From: JBQLZO01 sp052168315
Lineage (GTDB): Bacteria; Planctomycetota; Phycisphaerae; Phycisphaerales; UBA1924
DNA: 63,616 nucleotides
Reading direction: 5' to 3'
Assembly: GCA_052168315.1 (NCBI GenBank)
Contig: JBQLZO010000009.1
Coordinates: 1-63,616, forward strand
Positions 24,741 to 32,324 of this stretch are shown piece after piece. Made by a program: the position numbers and the translations under genes. Numbering within the stretch: position 1 is the first letter of the stretch; each line of letters begins with the position of its first letter. Below the pieces are notes generated by a model. That model did no database searches and was not told the origin of the DNA. It saw nothing but the letters and a program-made list of their open reading frames with translations.

Positions 24741-25093
24741 GCGTGCGTCCGTCTCCTTGGGCGCTGTCGGTGTGTGATCGTTGGTGTGTTCCTGGATGAG
24801 AGCGGCTGGAGCGCTGCGGTCTTGGCGATGCGTGCATCGGCCGGGCGCCTCGGCGGCTGGGGAGAACATCGGTCGGCGGCCCGCTCGCGTGTGGGCGTGG
24901 AATGGGAACGCCCGCGAACGGGGGATTCTTCCGCGGGCACCGGGAGGCGCGGCTCTGGGGAGAATATCGCGGGGGCGGCGTGGATTCTGCGCGCGGGCGG
25001 AGGATCGGTCGGCGCGCCGAGGGCACGGGACATGTCAGACGCGCGTTTCACGCGGCGGATGTGCTCGTTGGATGAGGGCGATGCGTGGACGGG
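24741..25093. other. intergenic region between the export lipoprotein and exosortase genes
   Basis: About 350 nt without a convincing gene. A near-palindrome CGATGC-GT-GCATCG at 24826-24839 lies 86-99 nt upstream of the exosortase start and could be an operator. A promoter for exosortase-epsI is likely here, since the gap is too large for tight coupling with the upstream gene. Confidence 0.5.
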
Positions 25094-26857
25094 TTAGCGA
25101 CCGCCAACATTGGTCGGAGGTGCGCCGAAGACATCGTTGCCGAAGTTGCGATCGAGGAGGAAGCCGAAGCCGTAGGAGGCGCGGAATCCGCCGCGGATGA
25201 CGGCGAGGGGGGTGGCCCAGAAGTTGGTGCCGAAGTTGAGGACATCGTCGGGCTTGAGGAGGATGTCGGGCTGGGTTCCTTCCCAGATGGCGCGGGCGTT
25301 GAGCCGGACGACGGCCTGTCGGTTCTCGCCGACGCGCCGGATGAGATCGACGCGTTCGGGGATTCCGATGGCGTTGAGCCCGCCGGCGGCGGCCATGGCG
25401 CGCTGGAGGGTGAGTTCGGAGAGGGGGTCGAGCGTGAAGACGCCGGGGCGCGCGATCTGGCCGGTCATGTAGACGAGCCCGGCTGGTGGGGGCGGGACGG
25501 AGACGACATCCTGCGGGCGGATGACGATGTTGTACTGGGCTGCGCCTTGGAGAAGCGGCGCGACGGGGACCTGGATGACGCGCTGCGTGCGGAGCCCATC
25601 GTCGATCTGCGCGGAGGCGAGGGGATCATCGCCCTCGGGGAGTCCGGGGGTGGTGGGGTCGGGGATGGTTGGCGCGGCGGTGCGGACGACCTTGCGCCAG
25701 CGTCCATCGACGAAGCGCCACTCGGCGGGCGTGTTGGCGGCGGTGACGGTGATGGGGGCGGTGGTTTCGGAGGGAAGATCGACGCGGACCGGTCCCGATG
25801 GGATGGCCGGTGACTGGGGGAGCCCGGTGTCGATGAGGTCGACGGCGGGCGGATTGGCGGGTTGGTTGGCGGGCGTGTTGTTGGGTGTGTTGGCGGGCTG
25901 GGATTGCGAGATGGCCGCGACGGTGGCCGCGTCGATGAAACGACCGCCGCCACCCGGGCTGGCGGCGAGCGCGGAGAGCCCGATGGGCGCGCTGCCGACA
26001 GCGCCGGGGTTCTCTTCGGGTTCGGTGAGCCTGTTGATGAGGTCGAGGATGTCCTCGCTCTGGTTGGGCGTGCTCGGCTGCGATGGGGTGGTGGTGGGTG
26101 TGCGGGGGGTGGAAGTTGATGGGGTGCCGAGCGCGCTGTCGACGGGGTCGGACAGCGGGACCTGGCGGATGACATAGACATGCTTGAGCGTGGGCGAGAT
26201 GCCGCCGGCGTCGGTGAGGGCTTCGAGAAGGCGGTAGTCGGGGTACGGGATCTGGAATCTTGAGGGGACGCGGACAGCGCCGAAGATGGAGAAGGTCTGC
26301 TGGCGCGGGACGGCAATCTGGACCGAGACGGGGTTGACTGCGCGTCCGAAGTCGGAGCCGACGAGCCCGGCGTTGATGAGCGCCCTGGCGATGGCGGCCT
26401 CGGCCTCGGCGGCGGTAAGCCCCTGGACGGGGATGCGCCCGACCTGGCGGATGTTGATCGCGCCGGTGGGGTCGACGAGCAGTTCGACGGTGGAGGGCAC
26501 GCCCTCCTGATCGAGCGCGTAGATCTGGGCGGAGATGACATCGCCGGCGCCGATGCGGTAGGCGAGGGCCTCGGGGACGAGGTCTTCGGAGCGGACCTGT
26601 GAGATTTCTACGAACTCGCCGGTGTCGGATTCGATGGAATCGATGCGGTCGAGGATGGGGACGATGGTGGGCGTGTTCTCCCAACGGCCGACGATGGAGG
26701 GGTCCATGAAGTTGTCGACTTCGCAGCCGACGAATGTGAGCGCGGCCGAGGCGGCGAGGAGCGAACCGGCGATGGCCTTGAGGATGGCCGGGGTCCGCGT
26801 GCCGTGGACGCGGTCGTGGTTGCCGCGTGATGTCGGTTGGTTGTGGTGGTGCGGCAT
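25094..26857 (-). CDS. polysaccharide export lipoprotein (Wza-like, poly-export and SLBB domains)
   Basis: This 587-residue outer-membrane polysaccharide export protein has a lipoprotein signal with lipobox FVGC near residue 44. It then has a poly-export domain (IGAGDVISAQIYALDQEG, VDPTGAINIRQVGRIPVQGL) and SLBB-type segments (GAVRVPSRFQIPYPDYRLLE and, near the C-terminus, TGQIARPGVFTLDPLSELTL). A low-complexity Pro/Thr/Asn-rich linker splits the two SLBB regions, making it longer than typical Wza. The ATG at 26857 was chosen; a GTG at 26926 would add 23 residues. It is the first gene of the locus in transcription order and presumably works with the Wzz/Wzc-like protein. Confidence 0.88.
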   Translation of the reverse strand: MPHHHNQPTSRGNHDRVHGTRTPAILKAIAGSLLAASAALTFVGCEVDNFMDPSIVGRWENTPTIVPILDRIDSIESDTGEFVEISQVRSEDLVPEALAYRIGAGDVISAQIYALDQEGVPSTVELLVDPTGAINIRQVGRIPVQGLTAAEAEAAIARALINAGLVGSDFGRAVNPVSVQIAVPRQQTFSIFGAVRVPSRFQIPYPDYRLLEALTDAGGISPTLKHVYVIRQVPLSDPVDSALGTPSTSTPRTPTTTPSQPSTPNQSEDILDLINRLTEPEENPGAVGSAPIGLSALAASPGGGGRFIDAATVAAISQSQPANTPNNTPANQPANPPAVDLIDTGLPQSPAIPSGPVRVDLPSETTAPITVTAANTPAEWRFVDGRWRKVVRTAAPTIPDPTTPGLPEGDDPLASAQIDDGLRTQRVIQVPVAPLLQGAAQYNIVIRPQDVVSVPPPPAGLVYMTGQIARPGVFTLDPLSELTLQRAMAAAGGLNAIGIPERVDLIRRVGENRQAVVRLNARAIWEGTQPDILLKPDDVLNFGTNFWATPLAVIRGGFRASYGFGFLLDRNFGNDVFGAPPTNVGGR

Positions 26858-27297
26858 GGGGATCTGCGGCCTCGGTGGTCGGGGGAGGGTGCGGGATTCG
26901 GAGCTGCGGTGGGTGACGCGGGGCACCCGGTTGGTCTGTCGTCCACTCCCTTGCGCGGCGGGTGGAACGGAGGTGTCGTGGCGGGGGATTCGGGGGTTGT
27001 TGGTTAGTCTACCCTTACTTTTGGGAGTGGGCAGGATGGGTTGGGACGGGGCACTGGGGCTCTGAGGGGGTTGTGTGGGGAATCAGCGGCCGGGGAGGGA
27101 CATCGGCACGGACGGTGTACGCCGTCCATTCTGTGGCGTTCGCGCCAGTGGGTGGAATGGAGCGTGCCCGAGTGTGGGGATGGGCGGGGGTCGGGCGGGC
27201 GGCGTGGTGAAATGGGGGTTCGGCGATCTTGAGTGTCCGATCCCGGGGTGGTTGGGGAGGCGGGGGGATCTACACTCGCGTCGTGAGCACTCCATCG
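26858..27297. other. divergent intergenic region between the export lipoprotein and lipA
   Basis: About 440 nt with no gene seen; it holds the promoters of both divergent units. An AT-richer pocket at 27001-27025 reads TAGACT on the minus strand (27012-27007), a possible -10 for the export gene, but no good -35 is seen. A 6-bp hairpin GGACGG/CCGTCC sits at 27110-27127. Confidence 0.5.
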
Positions 27298-28401
27298 ATG
27301 ACGGACGGAACGGGATCGGGCGCTGGGGGGGCGGGCAGCGCTGGGACGGCGGCGCGGTCGCCGCGGTTCCTTGAGCGGCATCCGCGGGCGCTGGGCGGGG
27401 ATCCGATGAAGCGGATGGAGACCCCCCTGCTGTCGCTGACGGACCGGGTGCTGAACAACCAGGCATCGGAGAAGCACACGCTGGCGATGAAGCGGAAGCC
27501 GAAGTGGCTTCGGGCGAAGGCGCCGGGCGGGCCGAAGTATGTGGAGCTTCGGAACCTGCTCCGCGACAACGGGTTGCACACGGTGTGTGAGGAGGCCAAC
27601 TGCCCCAACATGGGCGAGTGCTGGGCCCGGGGTGTGGCGACGATCATGATCCTGGGGGACACCTGCACGCGCTCGTGCGGGTTCTGCAACATCAAGACGG
27701 GGCGCCCGAAGGCGGTGGATCTGGATGAGCCGAGGCGGGTGGCGGAGTCGGTGAAGATCATGTGCGAGGGGGCGGGGCTGCGGCACATCGTGATCACTTC
27801 GGTGAACCGGGATGAGTTGCCCGATGGTGGTGCCGGCGTGTGGGCCGAGACGATCCGGCAGACGCGGGAAGCGACGGATGGGCGGGTGTCGATCGAGGTG
27901 CTGATCCCGGACTTCCTGGGCGACTGGGATTCGCTGCAGAAGGTGATCGATGCGGCCCCGGAGATTCTGAATCACAACCTGGAGTCGGTGCCCCGGATGT
28001 ATCCGGCGGTGCGCCCGCAGGCGAAGTACGCGCGGTCGGTGGAACTACTCAAGCGGACGAAGGATGCGGGGCTGGTGGCGAAGACGGGGATCATGGTGGG
28101 GATCGGCGAGAAGGATGCCGAGGTGTACGAGTTGATGCGGCACCTGCAGGATGAGGCGAAGACGGACATCCTGACGATCGGGCAGTACCTGCAGCCGACG
28201 CCGAACCACCTGCCGATCGATCGCTGGGTGACGCCGGAGCAGTTCGATGAGTACCGCGAGCGGGGCGAGGCGATGGGGTTCGCGGTGGTGGAGAGCGGGC
28301 CGATGGTGCGTTCGAGCTACCACGCTGATATGCAGGTGGAGCAGCTTCTTGGGAAGGACAAGGAGCGGTATGAGAAGGTGATGAAGTTGATGGGGCGGTG
28401 A
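27298..28401 (+). CDS. lipA: lipoyl synthase
   Basis: This radical-SAM enzyme inserts two sulfurs into protein-bound octanoyl groups to make lipoyl cofactor. The radical-SAM cluster motif CTRSCGFC and the auxiliary cluster motif CEEANCPNMGEC are both present, with the C-terminal VRSSYHADMQ that supplies the serine ligand. The start is uncertain: the ATG at 27298 gives 367 residues with a Gly/Ala-rich beginning, while the ATG at 27406 would give 331, closer to the usual length. The open frame reaches back to 27229. No lipB is adjacent. The gene converges on the secreted repeat protein 27 nt downstream. Confidence 0.94.
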   Translation: MTDGTGSGAGGAGSAGTAARSPRFLERHPRALGGDPMKRMETPLLSLTDRVLNNQASEKHTLAMKRKPKWLRAKAPGGPKYVELRNLLRDNGLHTVCEEANCPNMGECWARGVATIMILGDTCTRSCGFCNIKTGRPKAVDLDEPRRVAESVKIMCEGAGLRHIVITSVNRDELPDGGAGVWAETIRQTREATDGRVSIEVLIPDFLGDWDSLQKVIDAAPEILNHNLESVPRMYPAVRPQAKYARSVELLKRTKDAGLVAKTGIMVGIGEKDAEVYELMRHLQDEAKTDILTIGQYLQPTPNHLPIDRWVTPEQFDEYRERGEAMGFAVVESGPMVRSSYHADMQVEQLLGKDKERYEKVMKLMGR

Positions 28402-28428
28402 GGGGGATGCGCGGCGACCGTGCGTGGT

Positions 28429-29772
28429 TCACGGGCAGCCGCCGCCGAAGGCTCCGAGGAGGATGGTGAGGTCGTCGGAGTTGACGAGGCCGTCGCCGGT
28501 GATGTCGCCTGGGCAGTTGGTGGGGATGGGGCAGCCTTTCCATCGGGCGAAGCGTGCGGCGGGTTGGCCGGCGACGGTGGTGAAGAAGCCGCCGACATAG
28601 AGGGCCGGGCCGTCGCCGTCGTCGAAGACGATCATGGCGGTGGCGTTGCCGTTCAGCCCGATGCCGCTGGGGCCCAGCAGCGGAGAGAAGTACTGGGCGT
28701 TCCAGCGGGCGATGCGGTTCACGGTCGTGCCGCCAGCGATGTCGAGGAATCCACCGATGAAGACGGACGCGCCCGCGCCCGTGCCCTCGTCGTACGCCGC
28801 GATCGCGCGCACGCTGGGGTTTCCGGCGATGCCGGTGCCGACGGGGCCGGTGAGCGGGGAGAACTCGAAGCCGTCCCAGCGAGCGATGCGGTTGACGGTG
28901 ACGCCACCGGCGGTTGCGAACTGTCCGCCGATGTAGAGAGACGGCGGGAGGTCAAGCGGTCCCTCGATGGCCGCGAGTGAGTCCACTGATCCGCCCACGC
29001 CGTTTCCGCCGGGGGCGATGAGTGGTGAGAACTCGAAGCCGTCCCACCGCGCGATGCGGCTGGCGGAGACACCGCCGGCCGTCGCAAAGATTCCACCGAC
29101 ATAGAGGGCGGGACCATTGCCGTCGTCGTAGACCTCGAGCGCATCCACGCGAGCGCTGACGCCCGTCCCGCTCGGTCCGGTGAGCGGCGTCCACGCGATG
29201 CCATCCCATCGTGCGATGTTGTTGGCGGGTATGCCTCCGGCGGAAGCGAAGAAACCTCCGGCGTACAGAGCGGGGCCGGACCCGTCGTCGAAGACCTCGA
29301 GGGCGAGAACGCTTGGCGAGCTTCCGCCGGCGTCGAGCACCGGGAGCGACTCCCAAGTCGCGCCATCCCACCGTGCGATCGCGGCTGCGGGCAAGCCTCC
29401 CGCGACATCGAACCGGCCACCGACATACAACGCTGGACCGCGTCCATCGTCGAACACCGCCATCGATGCTCCGAGGGGTGAGTTCGAGCCGCTCAGCCCC
29501 TCGCCCGAAGGCCCAGCGAGCGGCGACCACGCGGTGCCGTCCCACTTGGCGATGCGTGTGGCGGCCTGCCCGCCAGCCAAGGTGAACTCCCCGGCCGCAT
29601 AGATCGCGGGCCCTGTGCCGTCGTCGAAAATCTCAAACTTGAGTATCCCGTCGTTGACCCCGGGCAGGACTTCCCACTGAGGGACACACTGGGCGGCGGC
29701 GTGGGGGAGCGCGTGCGGGAGGAGGCAGGCGGCGACGATGAGCGTGGCGGCGGTCGCGTTTCGCGTGAGCAT
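28429..29772 (-). CDS. secreted repeat protein with dockerin-like C-terminus
   Basis: This 447-residue exported protein has a signal peptide (residues 1 to about 27, ending AAAQC). It is followed by about six to seven imperfect repeats of 50-60 residues built on ALYVGG.F..AGG...RIARWDG..WSPL, a beta-propeller-like pattern. The last 25 residues or so, CPGDITGDGLVNSDDLTILL plus GAFGGGCP, form a dockerin/EF-hand-like segment shared with the protein at 2293-3354. It is probably extracellular or surface-bound; function is unknown. The ATG at 29772 directly precedes the signal peptide. Upstream frame is Pro/Arg-rich shadow of pgpA. Confidence 0.85.
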   Translation of the reverse strand: MLTRNATAATLIVAACLLPHALPHAAAQCVPQWEVLPGVNDGILKFEIFDDGTGPAIYAAGEFTLAGGQAATRIAKWDGTAWSPLAGPSGEGLSGSNSPLGASMAVFDDGRGPALYVGGRFDVAGGLPAAAIARWDGATWESLPVLDAGGSSPSVLALEVFDDGSGPALYAGGFFASAGGIPANNIARWDGIAWTPLTGPSGTGVSARVDALEVYDDGNGPALYVGGIFATAGGVSASRIARWDGFEFSPLIAPGGNGVGGSVDSLAAIEGPLDLPPSLYIGGQFATAGGVTVNRIARWDGFEFSPLTGPVGTGIAGNPSVRAIAAYDEGTGAGASVFIGGFLDIAGGTTVNRIARWNAQYFSPLLGPSGIGLNGNATAMIVFDDGDGPALYVGGFFTTVAGQPAARFARWKGCPIPTNCPGDITGDGLVNSDDLTILLGAFGGGCP

Positions 29773-29930
29773 GGGTGGATCTCCCAAGGGGGGTGCGGGT
29801 GTGATGAAACCCCATGCGTGAATCGGGCGCGGATTGCCCCAGCGGATTGGCGATGGCGTGCGTATTGGTGGTGTGCCGCCTGCGGGGGAGAGCGCGCGGG
29901 TCGCCCTGAGCCGGGCCCGAGAATGCCCGC

Positions 29931-30593
29931 TCAGAGGATGCCGAGGGCGTCGGCTCCGATGAAGGCGAGGGTGAGGGTTGCGGCGGCGTACAGGCCGGCG
30001 GCGAGGTCGTCGAGGAGGACGCCCCAGCCGTGGGGGAGTTGTTCGAGTTTGCGGGCGGGGGGGAGTTTGATGATGTCGAAGATGCGGAAGAGGATGAACG
30101 CGGCGGCGCAGGCGGTGGTGATGAGGATGAGGCGGTCGGTGGTGAGGGCGCTGAGGGCCTGGAGGGGGTTGGGCGCGGCGGTGGCGCGGGAGGGGAGCGT
30201 GGCGGGGATGAGCCATGTGAGCGGGAGCAGTGCGAGGGCCTGGGCGGCGGTCTCGTCGGCGACGACCTCGGGGGCGTCTTTGATGGCGAAGCGGCGCTCG
30301 GCGTAGCGCCCGGCGGCGATGCAGATGATGGAGAAGAGCGCGAGTGTGAGCAGGAGGAGCGTGCGGATGGTGCCGGGCCCGGCGGCGATGAGGAAGAGGG
30401 CCCATGCCATGGCGACGGGCGGGAGGGAGCCCCATGTGCCGGGCGCGGGGCGGAGGAATCCGAGGCCGCCGGTGGAGAGGAGGATGGTGGGGAGGTTGAG
30501 GGGGAGGAGGGGCGCGCGGCGCTTGTTCTTGTGCGGGGCGGGTGGTGGTGAGGGAGGTGCTGGTGTGGGCGGTGTGGCGGTGGACGCGGGCAT
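29931..30593 (-). CDS. pgpA: phosphatidylglycerophosphatase A
   Basis: This membrane phosphatase makes phosphatidylglycerol from its phosphate. The family signature is clear: GGLGFLRPAPGTWGSLPP near the start, PEVVADETAAQ in the middle, and FRIFDIIKLPPARKLE with HGWGVLLDDLAAG near the end, the last supplying catalytic acidic residues. About four helices are present. The N-terminus before the domain is Pro-rich. The ATG at 30593 gives 220 residues; an ATG at 30653 would add 20 more Pro-rich residues. It follows the rhodanese gene on the same strand. Confidence 0.9.
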   Translation of the reverse strand: MPASTATPPTPAPPSPPPAPHKNKRRAPLLPLNLPTILLSTGGLGFLRPAPGTWGSLPPVAMAWALFLIAAGPGTIRTLLLLTLALFSIICIAAGRYAERRFAIKDAPEVVADETAAQALALLPLTWLIPATLPSRATAAPNPLQALSALTTDRLILITTACAAAFILFRIFDIIKLPPARKLEQLPHGWGVLLDDLAAGLYAAATLTLAFIGADALGIL

Positions 30594-30665
30594 GGCGGGT
30601 GGATCCTGAGGTAGGAGGTGCGCGGCGCGATGGGGCGGCTCGGTCGGAAGCATCGGTCGCGGGGG

Positions 30666-31139
30666 CTAGTAGCGGGGAACGGAGGGGTCGATCTGGCGGG
30701 ACCACCAGTCGATGCCGCCGGCGAGGGAGTAGGTGTTGGTGAGCCCGGCGTTGCGGAGGGCGACGGCGACGGTGAAGGACCGGCGGCCGGTGTGGCAGGC
30801 GACGACGATGCGGGTGGGGTGCTGGGGGTCCGGATCGTCGGGGTTGGGATCCTGATCGCTGGCATTGGCGTTGTCGTGCGCATCGGCGAGGGCGTCGGCG
30901 GCATCCTCGATCTCGTCGATGCGCTGCCCGATCTCGCCCATGGGGATGTGCAGGGCGTTGGGGAATCGGGCGATGGCGAGTTCATCGGGCTCGCGGCAGT
31001 CGAGCAGGAGGGTGGGCTCGGTGGCGCTTGCGAGCGCCTCGGCGAGCCAGCGCGGGGTGCGTTCCCAGTTGGGATCGTGCGTGGGATCGGGGGTGCGCTC
31101 GGGAGCGCTGTCGTTGTTGGGATGGCCCGGTGGGGTCAT
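30666..31139 (-). CDS. rhodanese-domain protein
   Basis: This 157-residue single-domain rhodanese-like protein has the active-site loop CHTGRRS carrying the catalytic Cys, and the earlier motif LLDCREPDELAIARFPNA with HIPMGEI. An Asp/Asn/Pro-rich insert of about 35 residues precedes the active-site strand. It is probably cytosolic and involved in sulfur transfer, with partner unknown. It lies between recX and pgpA on the same strand with a short spacing to pgpA, so co-transcription is likely. Confidence 0.88.
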   Translation of the reverse strand: MTPPGHPNNDSAPERTPDPTHDPNWERTPRWLAEALASATEPTLLLDCREPDELAIARFPNALHIPMGEIGQRIDEIEDAADALADAHDNANASDQDPNPDDPDPQHPTRIVVACHTGRRSFTVAVALRNAGLTNTYSLAGGIDWWSRQIDPSVPRY

Positions 31140-31195
31140 GGGGGCGGGTCTTTCTTGATCGTGGTCGGGCGTGATGGTGGTCAGGCGTGTGGTGG

Positions 31196-31978
31196 TCAGT
31201 CGGGGTGGTGCTCGGAGGGGCTTTCGGAGAGGTGTTCATCCATGGCCTGGCGTGTGGCGATCGCGCAGGCGTCGGGGGGGAAGCCTCGGCGTGCGAGCGC
31301 GGCGTAGATGCGGCGTCGGGCCGCGTCGGGTTCGAGGCGCTGGGGGAGGGAGCGGGCCTTCTTGCGTGCGCATTCGAGGGCATCGCCGGTGGTGTCGCGG
31401 GATGAGGCGGCGCTGGCGGCGGTGGTGCGGGCGATGGGAGCCGGGATGCCGCGGGCGATGAGCTTGGTTTCGATGAGGCGCTGGCCGGCGGGGGCGCGGG
31501 AGAGGAGGGACCTGGCGAGCGATTCGGCGAGGGCGTGGTCGTCGATGAGTCCGAGGCGCTGGAGGTCTTCGATGGTGTGGGCGATGGTGCGCTGGTCGTG
31601 GCCCCGGCGTGCGAGGGCGCCGGCGAGTCGGCCCGAGGCGGCGGCGCGGCGGGAGAGGGATGCGATGGCGTAGCGGCGGGCGGCGTCGCGGTCGATGGCG
31701 GCGCGGAGGGCCTCGTCGGCTTCTTCGGTCCAGCGGGTGCCGACGCGGAGGGCGAGGGATTCGATGATGTCGGCAGGGAGGGCGCCGGCGTAGCGGTTGG
31801 CGACGCGGATGGCGATGCGCCTGGGGTCGCGCTTGGTCGGCGTGAGCGCGGTGATGGTGGCGCCGATGGGCAGGTCGTCGGGCGGCTGGGGTGCGCGGCG
31901 CTGGCGGGTCGCGCCGGGAGCGCGCGGGTGGGCTGGGGGGGATTGGGGGGGTTGGGGGGGGTCAGGGTTCGAGGGCAT
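31196..31978 (-). CDS. recX: RecX-family regulatory protein
   Basis: This 260-residue protein is of the RecX family, which modulates RecA filaments. Helical three-repeat segments are visible: RRYAIASLSRRAAASGRLAG, LQRLGLIDDHALAESLARS and RRRIYAALARRGFPPD. The N-terminal 40 residues or so are Pro-rich, encoded by C-runs that form a G-quadruplex-prone tract on the other strand. No recA is adjacent in the window. The ATG at 31978 overlaps the read-through end of the upstream TPR gene by 17 nt. If that gene stops at its internal TAA, the spacing is 55 nt. Confidence 0.82.
   Translation of the reverse strand: MPSNPDPPQPPQSPPAHPRAPGATRQRRAPQPPDDLPIGATITALTPTKRDPRRIAIRVANRYAGALPADIIESLALRVGTRWTEEADEALRAAIDRDAARRYAIASLSRRAAASGRLAGALARRGHDQRTIAHTIEDLQRLGLIDDHALAESLARSLLSRAPAGQRLIETKLIARGIPAPIARTTAASAASSRDTTGDALECARKKARSLPQRLEPDAARRRIYAALARRGFPPDACAIATRQAMDEHLSESPSEHHPD
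31935..31967 (+). repeat. G-quadruplex-forming tract at the 5' end of recX
   Basis: On the plus strand the tract reads G7-ATT-G7-TT-G8-TCA-GGG, four runs of three or more G with loops of 2-3 nt. It covers codons near the recX start and the ancestral end of the upstream TPR frame. It could form a DNA quadruplex on the template strand. Confidence 0.7.
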
Positions 31979-32033
31979 CGAGGTATCCCTGGAGTTCGGA
32001 GAGCGCCTTGGGATCGGCGGCGGCGCGTGCGCG

Positions 32034-32279
32034 TTAGATGCCGCGGCGGATTGTTTCGATGGCTTCGGGGATGCGGTCGTCGGCTTCGAGGGCGCGTGCC
32101 TTGTGGAAGTAGGCGTAGAGGTAGGCGGGGTTGAGCGCGAGGCACTGGTCGTAGGCCTCGAGGGCCTCGGCGGTGCGGGCGTGCTTGGCGTGCTCCTGCG
32201 CGATCATGTACGGCACATCGGCGTCCGCGGGGTCGGCCTCGCGAAGTCGCTGGAGCTGCGCCAGTCGGTCGTCGGGCAT
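32034..32279 (-). CDS. small TPR protein, probably truncated by an in-frame TAA
   Basis: This 81-residue protein is formed of two to three TPR helices: VPYMIAQEHAKHARTAEALE, then AYDQCLALNPAYLYAYFHKA, then RALEADDRIPEAIETIRRGI. It stops at TAA 32034-32036. Reading on in the same frame gives RARAAADPKALSELQGYLDA, then LEP and TGA at 31962. That extension looks like the natural end of the last TPR helix. The stop therefore probably arose by one base change (for example GAA to TAA) or is a sequence error. It heads the unit TPR-recX-rhodanese-pgpA. Its function is likely protein-protein interaction, partner unknown. Confidence 0.75.
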   Translation of the reverse strand: MPDDRLAQLQRLREADPADADVPYMIAQEHAKHARTAEALEAYDQCLALNPAYLYAYFHKARALEADDRIPEAIETIRRGI

Positions 32280-32295
32280 GCCCGAGTGTAGGGAA

Positions 32296-32317
32296 CAGCG
32301 CCCGCGGGCGGGCGCTG
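32296..32317 (-). terminator. hairpin after the pseudopilin operon
   Basis: An 8-bp perfect GC-rich stem (CAGCGCCC, 32296-32303, with GGGCGCTG, 32310-32317) has a 6-nt loop and begins 8 nt past the stop of the giant gspK-like gene on the minus strand. It is followed by TTCCCT, so the T-run is short. It is the likely 3' end of the pilus/secretion operon. Confidence 0.55.
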
Positions 32318-32324
32318 GGCGGAA

